DNA of 32,637 nucleotides, from positions 1 through 32,637 of the forward strand of contig JAGQUR010000100.1 of the NCBI GenBank assembly GCA_020438395.1. Direction: 5' to 3'. Shown in pieces: positions 6,515-14,458 of this stretch. The stretch's first letter is position 1. Every line of letters begins with the position of its first letter. Source of the stretch: Solirubrobacterales bacterium (GTDB lineage: Bacteria > Actinomycetota > Thermoleophilia > Solirubrobacterales > 70-9). A program made the position numbers and the translations under genes. Below the pieces are notes generated by a model. It was not told the DNA's origin. It saw only the letters and a program-made list of their open reading frames with translations, and ran no database searches.

Positions 6515-7449
6515 AGGAAGACCAGCCCCAGAACGGGTCCGGCCCGGCGGCCGATGTGCCGCCGCTCAGGCGGATCGTCGTCGAGTCGGAGACCGTGCCG
6601 ATCCGGGTCGGCGACTATGCCGGCCCCCCGGACCCGAACTACGGTCGCGAGCCCTGGCAGGTCGGCGCCGGCAGCGAAGGCGAGCCGGTCTGGGTCGAGG
6701 AGCGGATGCGGACCGAAGACCTCTCGATCGCCTACGGCGACAAGCGGGCGGTGAAGGACGTCACGATCGAGGTGAACTCGGGCGAGGTGCTTGCCCTGAT
6801 CGGTCCTTCCGGCTGCGGAAAAACGACACTGCTGCGCTCGCTGAACCGCCTGGTCGAACTGACCCCGGCCGCCAAACGGACCGGGCGGATCATCCTCGAC
6901 GACCAGAGCGTCGACGACTTCGACGTCACCCAGCTGCGCTCCCGGGTCGGGATGCTCTTCCAGCAGCCGAACCCCTTCCCGATGAGCATCTTCGACAACG
7001 TCGCCTACGGGTTGCGTGAGCGGGGCAGCAAGAAGCCGCGGAAGAAGATCCTGGAGCCGATCGTGGTCGATGCGCTCGAGCGGGCCGGCCTCTGGGACGA
7101 GGTCTCATCCAACCTGAGCCATCCGGCGCTGGCCCTTTCCGGTGGCCAGCAGCAGCGGCTGTGCATCGCCCGCTCGCTGGCGGTTTCACCCGAGGTCCTG
7201 CTGCTGGACGAACCCTGCTCGGCGCTCGACCCGATCTCGACTTCGATCATCGAGGACACGATCGTCGAACTGAAGTCGGAGGTCGCGATCGTGATCGTCA
7301 CCCACAACCTCCAGCAGGCCGCCCGCATCGCCGACCGGGTCGCCTTCATGTACCTGGGTGACATGGTCGAACAGGGAGCTGCGGGCCAGGTCTTCGGGGC
7401 CCCCCGCGAGGAACGCACCCAGGACTACGTCGGCGGAGGTTTCGGGTGA
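6505..7449 (+). CDS. pstB: Phosphate ABC transporter ATP-binding protein PstB
   Basis: Cytosolic ATPase that drives PstCA. All ABC elements are present: Walker A GPSGCGKTT (about residue 100), a Q-loop FQQPNPFPMSIFDNV typical of PstB, signature LSGGQQQR (about 211), Walker B VLLLDEPCSALDP and switch His in VTHN. The GTG at 6505, with AAAAGGAA upstream and overlapping pstA, gives a 314-residue protein. It has 67 extra N-terminal residues compared with the usual start at MRTEDLSIAYGDK (ATG 6706, which also has an AGGAG 3 bp upstream). I prefer 6505 because otherwise about 190 bp would be non-coding in an otherwise packed operon. The stop overlaps the next gene as GTGA. No phoU follows. Confidence 0.9.
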   Translation: MELKEDQPQNGSGPAADVPPLRRIVVESETVPIRVGDYAGPPDPNYGREPWQVGAGSEGEPVWVEERMRTEDLSIAYGDKRAVKDVTIEVNSGEVLALIGPSGCGKTTLLRSLNRLVELTPAAKRTGRIILDDQSVDDFDVTQLRSRVGMLFQQPNPFPMSIFDNVAYGLRERGSKKPRKKILEPIVVDALERAGLWDEVSSNLSHPALALSGGQQQRLCIARSLAVSPEVLLLDEPCSALDPISTSIIEDTIVELKSEVAIVIVTHNLQQAARIADRVAFMYLGDMVEQGAAGQVFGAPREERTQDYVGGGFG

Positions 7450-8186
7450 AAGCCTCCCTCTTCCTTGTTGCCGGGGCCTGTCTGGCGCTGGTCGTTTCGG
7501 GCTGCGAGTCGACCCAGTCCAGAAGCGCCGCGCTTGAGTCCGAGGGTGCCGGCCTGGTCAAGCAGAAGACCTTCGACGTCGGGACGGAGAACCGCCAGAT
7601 TGACGTGGTCGAGAAGGTTGCGCTCACTGATGTCAACGGCAGCGCGGTAGCGGTCGTACTCAAGAACAATGGCACCGACGGCCTCTCGGATGCACCGATA
7701 CAGGTCAACGTCAAGAACGCCAAGGGCAAGTCGGTGTTCAAGAACGACCTGGCGGGCACCGAGTTCTCGCTGCTCCACGTCCCGGTGGTCAAGCCGAAGT
7801 CGGAGGTGTTCTGGGTCCATGACCAGATCCTGCCGGTCGGCGGCAAGCCCGCCTCTGTCGATGTGACGGTCGGTGAGGCGAAGCCCTTGCCCGCTGACAT
7901 TCCCGAAATCCAGGTTTCGTCACCGACCCTTCAGCGTGATCCGGTTTCCGGCCTGGAGGTCACGGGCACGGCGGTCAACAAGTCCGATGTCGAGCAGTCG
8001 GACCTGATCCTCTACGCGATCGCCCGCAAGAACGGGAAGATCGTCGCCGCCGGACGGGGCCTGATCCCGAAGCTCAAGACGGACGGTTCGCCGGCCTCGT
8101 ACCACATCTTTTTCATTGGTAATCCGACCGGTGCCGACGTATCGGTAATCGCGCCGCCGGTCAATCTCTCAGGAGGGACCTCATGA
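7446..8186 (+). CDS. Predicted lipoprotein, FxLYD-like beta domains
   Basis: A 246-residue predicted lipoprotein of unknown function. The signal peptide ends in a lipobox (LVVSGC, Cys19), so it should be anchored to the outer face of the membrane. The rest looks like two beta-sandwich repeats. The second (GTAVNKSDVEQSDLILYAIARKNGKIVAAG, about residues 178-207 in two adjoining parts) resembles the FxLYD pattern of bacterial surface lipoproteins. The GTG start overlaps the pstB stop by 4 bp, and the stop overlaps the next ATG by 4 bp. Coupling to pstB suggests a role beside the phosphate transporter, perhaps at the receptor side, but no function is known to me. Confidence 0.85.
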   Translation: MKASLFLVAGACLALVVSGCESTQSRSAALESEGAGLVKQKTFDVGTENRQIDVVEKVALTDVNGSAVAVVLKNNGTDGLSDAPIQVNVKNAKGKSVFKNDLAGTEFSLLHVPVVKPKSEVFWVHDQILPVGGKPASVDVTVGEAKPLPADIPEIQVSSPTLQRDPVSGLEVTGTAVNKSDVEQSDLILYAIARKNGKIVAAGRGLIPKLKTDGSPASYHIFFIGNPTGADVSVIAPPVNLSGGTS

Positions 8187-9199
8187 GCGACCAGACAGCC
8201 GTGCTGCCGGACACGCAGCCGGTCACCGAGCGCTGCACCGGCTGCGGCAAGCCGCTGGCCGAAGACCAGCGCTATTGCCTGAACTGCGGCAAGCGTCGCG
8301 GCAAGGCGAGAATCGAGTTCGAGAACTACCTGCCCGAGGCGGGCGGCGACGGGGCGGGAACTCCGCCGCCTCCCGCCCAGGGCGAGGTGCGCCCGGTCCC
8401 GCCGGAAGACCCGGACATGCGGCCCGAGCGCGAGGTGACCCCGCTGATGGCAGCGGTCGGGCTTTGTGGAGTGGCGGCGATCCTGCTGATCGGGGTGCTG
8501 ATAGGTCGCTCGGGCGGCGGCAACGACGGCAGCAGCGCCCAGCCGATATACGCCTCGACCGGAGCCCCGGCCGCCTCGACCTCGAGTACTTCGACCACCT
8601 CCACCTCGACCACTGTGTCCACCGACTGGCCGGAGGGACAGGAGGGCTACACGATCGAACTCGCGACACTGCCCAAGGACGGGACCGACGCCGCCACGGT
8701 GGATTCGTCGAAGACCGAGCTGACCAGCCAGGGCGCGACCGACGTAGGGGTGCTCGACTCGGACCAGTTCGGCAGCCTGCCGGCCGGAAACTACGTCCTC
8801 TACTCCGGTGTCTACACCTCGAAGGGCGAGGCGAACACCGCCCTTCAGAGTCTGAGCGCCAGCTTCCCTGACGCGCAGGTGATCCAGGTGGCCGCCCAGG
8901 CGAGCTCGGACACGGGCGGCGGGGGCGGCGCTGCCAAGACCGCCAGCAACAATGGGGGCGGAGCAGCCGCAGACGACGGCAAGGACACGACCCTGACCGA
9001 CGGCGGCGCCGCGAACAGCACCGAGACCGTCCACGCCTCGAAGGACGACCTCCAGGCGCTCGACAAGGCCACCGGTTCGGATTACGAAGAGATCCAGAAG
9101 AAGTTGCCGCCCACCATCGCGACGCCGGGCAAGGCACCTCCGAAGGACAACAAGCCTGCCGGTGGCGGCAGCAGCGGCGACGCGGTGACGATCGGGTGA
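8183..9199 (+). CDS. Zinc-ribbon membrane protein with SPOR-like extracellular domain
   Basis: Domain order is clear in 338 residues. An N-terminal cytoplasmic zinc ribbon (CTGC near residue 14, CLNC near 32) comes first, followed by a linker. One membrane span (about 91-112, rich in Ala, Leu and Ile) follows, then a Ser/Thr spacer of TSTSTTST type. A domain of about 80 residues (EGYTIELATLP to AQVIQVAAQ) with alternating strands and helices resembles SPOR or another RNP-fold domain. The tail is low-complexity and rich in Gly, Ala, Lys and Pro. SPOR domains bind denuded peptidoglycan; here the match is by pattern only. It is linked by 4-bp overlaps to genes on both sides. Confidence 0.8.
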   Translation: MSDQTAVLPDTQPVTERCTGCGKPLAEDQRYCLNCGKRRGKARIEFENYLPEAGGDGAGTPPPPAQGEVRPVPPEDPDMRPEREVTPLMAAVGLCGVAAILLIGVLIGRSGGGNDGSSAQPIYASTGAPAASTSSTSTTSTSTTVSTDWPEGQEGYTIELATLPKDGTDAATVDSSKTELTSQGATDVGVLDSDQFGSLPAGNYVLYSGVYTSKGEANTALQSLSASFPDAQVIQVAAQASSDTGGGGGAAKTASNNGGGAAADDGKDTTLTDGGAANSTETVHASKDDLQALDKATGSDYEEIQKKLPPTIATPGKAPPKDNKPAGGGSSGDAVTIG

Positions 9200-9885
9200 G
9201 TGCCTTGAACCTTCCCGGAAGAAAGAAGGACACTCCGCCGCCGGTTCCGGCTCCGCTCTCGCGACTTGAGACCCGTCGCGAGGAACTGCGGACCCGGTTC
9301 GCGGAACTCCAGTGGGACCTGGGCGGAGCGGCCTACGAGATGGCGGCTCGCGACTACTTCCGCCTGGACGTGCTCGCCTCGATGGCGGCGAAGCTGCAGG
9401 TGGTCGATGCGGAACTGGCCGAGATCGAGCGGATGGCACGGCTCGAAAGGGCCGGGGCGGCAGGAAGCTGTGCCGGATGCGGCTCGCTGTACGCCCGCGG
9501 GGCGATCTACTGCTGGCGCTGCGGGCGCAACCTGAACGAGGGCCGTGGCACCGTGGTCGGCCCGGCGATCACCGCCCCGGTGGTCCCCGAAGGCGCGACC
9601 GGCCAGCCGGACCCGGTCATCGACCCGGTAGCCAACAGGCCGACGTCGCGCCCGGGTCCGTCCCCTGAACCCTCGGGAGGGCCGGGGCCCGTGATCGACC
9701 AGCGGCCTTCCGCGCCGACGAGTACGGACGACGATCCGGATCTCGATCTCGACACCGACCCGGAACCCGACACCGACCCGGACATGGAACCCGTGGCGTC
9801 TGTCCCTCCGGATCCCGCCTCCGAGTTCCCGCATATCGAAAGCCGTGCGGGCTTCCGGCCGACCCCGAGGGGCTACCAGGTGTGA
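9196..9885 (+). CDS. Coiled-coil/zinc-ribbon protein of unknown function
   Basis: A 229-residue soluble protein. Residues 18-85 are charged and helical (LETRREELRTRFAELQWD onward), probably a coiled coil. A zinc ribbon follows, with CAGC near residue 92 and CWRC near 107. The C-terminal half is Pro/Asp-rich and disordered, including a DPDLDLDTDPEPDTDPD stretch. No catalytic motif is seen. The GTG start overlaps the previous stop by 4 bp. Its zinc ribbon echoes the one in the preceding membrane protein, so the two may interact or share a partner; that is inference. Confidence 0.8.
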   Translation: MSALNLPGRKKDTPPPVPAPLSRLETRREELRTRFAELQWDLGGAAYEMAARDYFRLDVLASMAAKLQVVDAELAEIERMARLERAGAAGSCAGCGSLYARGAIYCWRCGRNLNEGRGTVVGPAITAPVVPEGATGQPDPVIDPVANRPTSRPGPSPEPSGGPGPVIDQRPSAPTSTDDDPDLDLDTDPEPDTDPDMEPVASVPPDPASEFPHIESRAGFRPTPRGYQV

Positions 9886-11216
9886 ATCCCGGCCCGCCCG
9901 AACAGCCCGGGCTGTGGGAGCGGATCCGTGACTGGCGGCTGCCGGTCCGCTACAGGGTTCCGCCGCGCAACGATCTGATCGCCTTCGCGCTGATGGCCCT
10001 GGCCTTCGGGCTGATGGTCGGACTGGCGATCGCCCCCGGCTGGGGCAACGCCGGGTCGGCCCGGGCGATCATCGGCTTGCCGGCCGAGGAGAGCCCTGAC
10101 ACCGCTGCCACCGGTGACACCGGTTCCACAGTGGCGGCACTTCAACCACCGGCCGGAGGGGAGGAGTCTTCCTCCTCCGGGGGCGGCAGTTCCACGACGG
10201 TCCCGACTTCTACCTCCAGCGGAGAGACGGTCACCACCACCCAGGTCACTACTCAGACCGACACCGGCGACGGCAGCACCCCTCCGCCGGCCGACACCAC
10301 GGACAACAACTACACCGATCCGCCGGCATCGGACGATCCCTCCGGCGACACCGAAGACCAGCCGGCGCTCACGGCGACCGTGGTCGGAACCGACGACGCC
10401 GGGTACGCGGTCGCCGACAGCGCCGGCAACCTGCTCTACATCCACTATCCGAACCCCGTTGCGACAAGGCCGAAAGTCGGGAAGCGGATCGGAACCGACA
10501 TCACGCCGGTCGACAACGGGACCTTCCTGCAGTCGGATGCCCTCGAGAGCGAAGGCAGCGCGGCGAGTTCGAAGTTGAGCGGCATGGTCTCCTTCATCGA
10601 TCCCGAAAGCGGCGTGATCACCGTGTCAAGCCGGGGTGTGTCGGTCGCCATTGACGCTGCGAAGGCGATGGAGAAGAGCGCCAGTCCGCCGGTCCTCGGT
10701 TCCTGGGTGACCGGCACGATCAGCTTTCCGAACTCCAGCCGCAGGCAGTTGATCTCGGCCGAGCGGACCCGGGGTCCCGCAGACATGGCCGCGAATGGTT
10801 CCGGGGCCGAAAACCAGTCCCGGATCGACGCAGCCAACGACGACCCGACCGGGGAGGACCAGACCGAAGCCGATCCCGTGGAGGAGGACCCGATCGAGAT
10901 CCCTTCGATCAGCGCCAAGTCGATCGAGTCGACCGGTGATCCGCTGACCCAGATCGAGATTTCCGGGGCCGTGAGCTGGGATTCTGTCACCCGGCAGCTG
11001 ACCATCGGAGCAGACGGTTTCGGGGTCCTGAACCGCGAGATCACGATCGGGGTGACGAAGAAGCTGGCCCTGAAGGGGATCGAGGACGGACTGACTTACG
11101 CAGTCTCGGCCGACGTGGGAAGCTCGGGTGCGCTGAAGCTCGCGGGTCTCTCCGCCAACTTCAGCCTCAAGGCCGCGGGAGACTCAAAGCAGGCCTTCGG
11201 CACCCACGCCAACTGA
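9882..11216 (+). CDS. Membrane-anchored protein with beta-rich extracellular repeats
   Basis: Unrecognised, 444 residues. A short cytoplasmic N-terminus precedes one membrane span (about residues 33-53, LIAFALMALAFGLMVGLAIA). A long Ser/Thr/Asp/Pro-rich linker (about 60-165) follows, then two or three beta-rich units of roughly 60-80 residues: TATVVGTDDAGYAVADS, KLSGMVSFIDPESGVITV and EISGAVSWDSVTRQLTI. Their strand-turn-strand patterns look like small OB or DUF5666-type barrels. It is the last gene of the pst-linked series, joined by a GTGA overlap. Inverted repeats at 11223-11316 follow its stop codon. Confidence 0.8.
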   Translation: MNPGPPEQPGLWERIRDWRLPVRYRVPPRNDLIAFALMALAFGLMVGLAIAPGWGNAGSARAIIGLPAEESPDTAATGDTGSTVAALQPPAGGEESSSSGGGSSTTVPTSTSSGETVTTTQVTTQTDTGDGSTPPPADTTDNNYTDPPASDDPSGDTEDQPALTATVVGTDDAGYAVADSAGNLLYIHYPNPVATRPKVGKRIGTDITPVDNGTFLQSDALESEGSAASSKLSGMVSFIDPESGVITVSSRGVSVAIDAAKAMEKSASPPVLGSWVTGTISFPNSSRRQLISAERTRGPADMAANGSGAENQSRIDAANDDPTGEDQTEADPVEEDPIEIPSISAKSIESTGDPLTQIEISGAVSWDSVTRQLTIGADGFGVLNREITIGVTKKLALKGIEDGLTYAVSADVGSSGALKLAGLSANFSLKAAGDSKQAFGTHAN

Positions 11217-11241
11217 GGCAACGAGCCCGCGATCGTCGGGT

Positions 11242-11316
11242 CTCTACGAGCCTTCGATCGTTGGGCAAATGCGATCGATGTCGATCGAAGACTCTACGAG
11301 CCTTCGATCGACATCG
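11242..11316. terminator. Bidirectional terminator with repeated CTCTACGAGCCTTCGATCG
   Basis: Bases 11277-11290 (GATGTCGATCGAAG) pair perfectly with 11302-11315 around an 11-nt loop; one more C-G pair extends it to 15 bp. The hairpin contains the glutaredoxin stop codon. The 19-base unit CTCTACGAGCCTTCGATCG also occurs twice directly (11242-11260 and 11292-11310). A second small hairpin (GAGCCCG with CGGGTCTC) lies at 11223-11244. The location between convergent gene ends fits a two-way terminator, though T-tracts are absent. Confidence 0.6.
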
Positions 11317-11701
11317 GCGGCGACTTGTATGGCTCGTCGCTTGCCGGGGCCTCGGGGGCGGCCGGTTCGGTCTCAGCGGGCTGTTCGACCCCGAGCGCCT
11401 CGGCCAGTTCGCCGTTGTCGAACATCTCCTCGACGATGTCGCAGCCGCCGAGCAGTTCGCCGTTCACGTAGAGCTGGGGGAAAGTCTCCCAGTCGGAAAT
11501 CTCGCTGGTCACCTCGCGCAGGGGCTGAAGGGCCGGCAGCACGTCGATCGCCCCGTATTCGACTCCCATCGAGTCGAGTACCTGGACGGTCCGCATCGAG
11601 AATCCGCAGCGCGGGGCAGAGGGGGTGCCCTTCATGAAAAGCAGCACCTGATTCTCGGCGATTAGTTCGCGAACGCGGTCGGTGAGTTCCTGATCAGCCA
11701 T
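11294..11701 (-). CDS. Monothiol glutaredoxin (Grx4/GrxD type)
   Basis: A CGFS-type glutaredoxin that binds a bridging [2Fe-2S] cluster with glutathione or another small thiol. The active site RCGFSMRTV is near residues 32-40, preceded by MKGTP (24-28). The TFPQLYVNGELLGGCDI stretch (near 72-88) is the conserved cis-Pro and thiol-binding region. The catalytic fold ends near residue 105; the last 30 residues are an acidic, Ala/Pro-rich tail. Family length is normally about 105-115, so the tail is extra (135 total). The gene follows bolA by 29 bp. BolA is the known physical partner of CGFS glutaredoxins, which supports joint function in Fe-S handling. Confidence 0.92.
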   Translation of the reverse strand: MADQELTDRVRELIAENQVLLFMKGTPSAPRCGFSMRTVQVLDSMGVEYGAIDVLPALQPLREVTSEISDWETFPQLYVNGELLGGCDIVEEMFDNGELAEALGVEQPAETEPAAPEAPASDEPYKSPPMSIEGS

Positions 11702-11730
11702 GGGTTGATGGTAAAGGATGGTCCAGGCCG

Positions 11731-11961
11731 TCAGTCGAGGATCTTGATGGTCAGGGCGTGGATGGTGCCGTCGTCGAACCGTTCCCTCACGGCCGCTTTG
11801 ACCAGCCGGTGCTGGTCGATCCGGCTCCTGCCCTCGAACTGCGGAGCGGAGACCTCGGCCCGAAGGTGGTCACCTGTGCCGGTCTCGTCGATCACTTCGG
11901 CGGTTGATCCGGGCAGGGCCGACTCGATCATGCCCTTCAGCTCGTTCAGGTCGGCGGCCAT
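11731..11961 (-). CDS. BolA family protein
   Basis: A 76-residue BolA-like protein. It has a helix-strand start (LNELKGMIESALPGSTAEVID), the F/G-rich strand region (HLRAEVSAPQFEGRSRIDQHR) and the C-terminal IHALTIKI with the conserved His. BolA proteins form [2Fe-2S]-bridged heterodimers with CGFS glutaredoxins, and one is encoded immediately downstream. The frame is open upstream, but the ATG at 11961 gives the standard length. It shares one base with the fprA stop (TGATG), so I take it as the start. Confidence 0.92.
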   Translation of the reverse strand: MAADLNELKGMIESALPGSTAEVIDETGTGDHLRAEVSAPQFEGRSRIDQHRLVKAAVRERFDDGTIHALTIKILD

Positions 11962-13391
11962 CACTCGCCTCCGGCGGCGGCACCCGCCTCGGCCTGTTCG
12001 GCCGCGGTCTCGAGCATCTCGTCGATCCGCACGAACTTGACTCTCGGGCGACCATGGGGCTCGCCCTTGCCGACCTCGGCCGCGTCGATCTTCTCCCAGC
12101 CGCTGAAGGTGACGAAGTTCGCCCCGCGTTCGGCCAGCAGTTCCTCGATCGCGGCAGGTTCCGGGTTCGCCGGCTCGAGCAGACTGCCCGCAGCGACGTC
12201 TTCGAAGAGGTGGGCGACCGTCTCGGTCGCGCACTTCTTGTTGGTGCCGATCACACCGGAAGGCCCGCGCTTGATCCAGCCGGCCGTGTAGTGGCCGGTG
12301 CGGGGTTCGCCCCCGTGGCTTTCGAGCACCCGTCCACCGTCATTGAGGATGGTGCCGCGCCGCTCGTCGAAGGGCACCCCGCGCAGCGGAACGCCGGTGT
12401 AGCCGACCGATCGCAGGATCAGGTCGCATTCGAGCTCTTCGCGCTCGCCGGTGTCGCGGGCCCGGAGGCTGCCTTCCTGTTCGACCAGTTCGTTATGGCC
12501 GATGACGATGCTCTCTACCTTGCTGCCGCCCTTGATCTCGACCGGTGAGGCGAGGAACCTGAGCACGATGCGCTTCGGCTTGCCCTCTGGCTGGCGGGAG
12601 GCGTACTCCTTGACGATCTCGACGTTGACCCGGGCGGTCTTGTCGGCTTCGTCGGATTCGATCCAGGCCTGACTTGCCAGGTCCAGCTCGACTTCGTCCG
12701 GGTTGACGATTACGTCGGCTTCCTCGAGTTCGCCGAGTTCCTTGACTTCGGGGTTCGTGTAGGCGGCCTGGGCGGGCCCCCGGCGGCCCAGCACGACGAT
12801 CTCTTCGATGGTCGACGCGTCGAGCAACTCGATCGCGTGGTCGGCGGTGTCGGTCTTGCGGAGCTCGGCGTCATCGAGGGCGAGCATCCTGGCAACGTCA
12901 AGGGCAACGTTGCCGTTGCCGATCACCACGGCGCGTTTGGCCTGATCCAGCTTGAAATCACGGTCGGCGTAATCCGGGTGTGCGTTGTACCAGCCGACGA
13001 AGGCGGTGGCGGCGAAGCTGCCGGGCAGATCTTCGCCGGGGATGCCCAGCTCGCGGTCGGCCTCTGCCCCGAAGGTGTAGAGGATCGCGTGGTAGTGGTT
13101 CTCGAAGTCCTCGACGTTCAGGTCGCGGCCGATCTCGACGTTGCCGAAAAAGCGGAATCCCTCCTTGGCCGCGGTGCGCTCGTAGACCCGGGTCACCGAC
13201 TTGATCTTGGGATGGTCGGGAGCGACGCCGCCACGCACCAGCCCGTAGGGGGTGGGCAGGCGGTCGAAGAGGTCCACCTGGGCGTGGGTGTCGGGGTCTT
13301 TGATGATCTGGTCGGCGGCGTAGAAGCCGGAGGGCCCGGCGCCGATGATCGCTACACGGAGCGGGTTTTCGAGGGTTCCTGGATTACTCAT
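11961..13391 (-). CDS. fprA: Ferredoxin/adrenodoxin-type NADP+ reductase (FprA-like)
   Basis: A flavoenzyme that moves electrons between NADPH and ferredoxin. The 476-residue protein has an N-terminal FAD dinucleotide fold (VAIIGAGPSGFYAAD, residues 13-27) and the adrenodoxin-reductase signature PTPYGLVRGGVAPDHPKIK (about 46-64). The NADP fold has VVIGNGNVALDVARML, and a second FAD contact lies near HYTAGWIKRGPSGVIGTNK. Length matches mycobacterial FprA. A TATCCT hexamer lies 16 bases before the ATG with no ribosome site. Overlap with bolA and closeness to grx4 suggest it may supply electrons for Fe-S cluster work. Confidence 0.93.
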   Translation of the reverse strand: MSNPGTLENPLRVAIIGAGPSGFYAADQIIKDPDTHAQVDLFDRLPTPYGLVRGGVAPDHPKIKSVTRVYERTAAKEGFRFFGNVEIGRDLNVEDFENHYHAILYTFGAEADRELGIPGEDLPGSFAATAFVGWYNAHPDYADRDFKLDQAKRAVVIGNGNVALDVARMLALDDAELRKTDTADHAIELLDASTIEEIVVLGRRGPAQAAYTNPEVKELGELEEADVIVNPDEVELDLASQAWIESDEADKTARVNVEIVKEYASRQPEGKPKRIVLRFLASPVEIKGGSKVESIVIGHNELVEQEGSLRARDTGEREELECDLILRSVGYTGVPLRGVPFDERRGTILNDGGRVLESHGGEPRTGHYTAGWIKRGPSGVIGTNKKCATETVAHLFEDVAAGSLLEPANPEPAAIEELLAERGANFVTFSGWEKIDAAEVGKGEPHGRPRVKFVRIDEMLETAAEQAEAGAAAGGE

Positions 13392-13461
13392 GCGGCCAAC
13401 AAGGATAAGGAATCCCTACCGCCGGGAACGGACATCCCGGGTCCGGGTCGCTCCGCCGGGT

Positions 13462-14391
13462 CTAGCTGTCTTTGCCGGCGCGCCGGGCGACCCGGTCGAT
13501 CTCGTCGACGAAGCGGGGCCAGAGCTGCTCGGGGATGTCGTGGCCCATGCCTTCGTAGATGCGGAGCTCGGCATCCGGAATCGCCCGGGCGGTTGCCCGC
13601 CCGCCGCGCGGGAATACCAGCTTGTCGGCGGCGCCGTGAAGGACCACGGTCGGAACGTCGAGCCGGGCGAGGTCCCGGTCACGCTTCGGCTGGCAGTTGA
13701 TCGCGTGGAGTTGACGGGCGGTGCCATCGAGGTAGATGCCGCGCTCGTAGGCCACCGCCGCGATCTGCCGCAATCTTTCCTTGTCAGTCGGGAAATCCGG
13801 TGATCCGATCACCGCCGCGAGGGTCTCCATTCCACCCAGGTAGCTGTCGAGCGTGTTGGTCGGCCGGGTGCGCATCAGGGCGGCGAGCTCCCTGACGCCG
13901 GGGAAGGCATCGCGACGGGAACCGGTCCGGGACATCATCGAGGTGAGGGAGAGAACCCGTTCGGGATGCTCGATCGCCATGGTCTGGGCGATCATGCCGC
14001 CCATCGAGTAGCCGATCACGTGGGCACCATCGACCCCGAGATAGTCGAGGACGCCGACCGCGTCGGCCGCCATGTCGCCCAGCGTGTAGGCCAGGTCCCG
14101 CGGGATTCCCAGCATCATGGCCGGCAGGGCGGGCTTGCCCTTGTGCCGGAGGACGGTCGAGGCCCCGTTGTCTCTGTTGTCGATCCGGACCACGCGGAAT
14201 CCGCGATCGGTCAGCATCTCTACCAGGGGGAGGTCCCAGTAGACCATCTGGGTACCGAGGCCCGGGACCACGAGCAGAACCGGGTCGGACGGGTCTCCGT
14301 GGACGTCGAATGCGATTTCCACCTCGCCGACTCGGGCGAATTCGACTTCGGGGATTGCGAGAGCGTTCTGACCTATCGTTTCCGTTGTCAT
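13462..14391 (-). CDS. Alpha/beta-fold hydrolase
   Basis: A 309-residue hydrolase of the esterase/lipase type; substrate unknown. The oxyanion region is LLVVPGLGTQMVYWD, the nucleophile elbow is GYSMGG, the acid is likely the Asp in LHGAADKLVF, and the catalytic His is in GMGHDIPEQLWP. A longer frame begins upstream, but it is antisense to the divergent membrane gene; the ATG at 14391 (MTTETIGQN) is the better start. The two divergent start codons are close, so the genes share a very short control region. Confidence 0.85.
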   Translation of the reverse strand: MTTETIGQNALAIPEVEFARVGEVEIAFDVHGDPSDPVLLVVPGLGTQMVYWDLPLVEMLTDRGFRVVRIDNRDNGASTVLRHKGKPALPAMMLGIPRDLAYTLGDMAADAVGVLDYLGVDGAHVIGYSMGGMIAQTMAIEHPERVLSLTSMMSRTGSRRDAFPGVRELAALMRTRPTNTLDSYLGGMETLAAVIGSPDFPTDKERLRQIAAVAYERGIYLDGTARQLHAINCQPKRDRDLARLDVPTVVLHGAADKLVFPRGGRATARAIPDAELRIYEGMGHDIPEQLWPRFVDEIDRVARRAGKDS

Positions 14392-14458
14392 GCCGGACCT
14401 GACGATACCGGGGAGGAGCCATGGGCCGGCGTTTTTCGCCGGATCCAGGGCCATTTCG

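Noticed and set aside
8012-9439. Minus-strand open frame of 475 codons
   Set aside because: Lies opposite the coupled zinc-ribbon genes and has Arg/Gly/Ala-rich content typical of high-GC shadow frames.
14390-14458. Start of the ALP-like membrane gene at ATG 14390
   Set aside because: It has no ribosome site, would overlap the divergent start codon and adds 23 polar residues before the signal segment; not excluded, but less likely.
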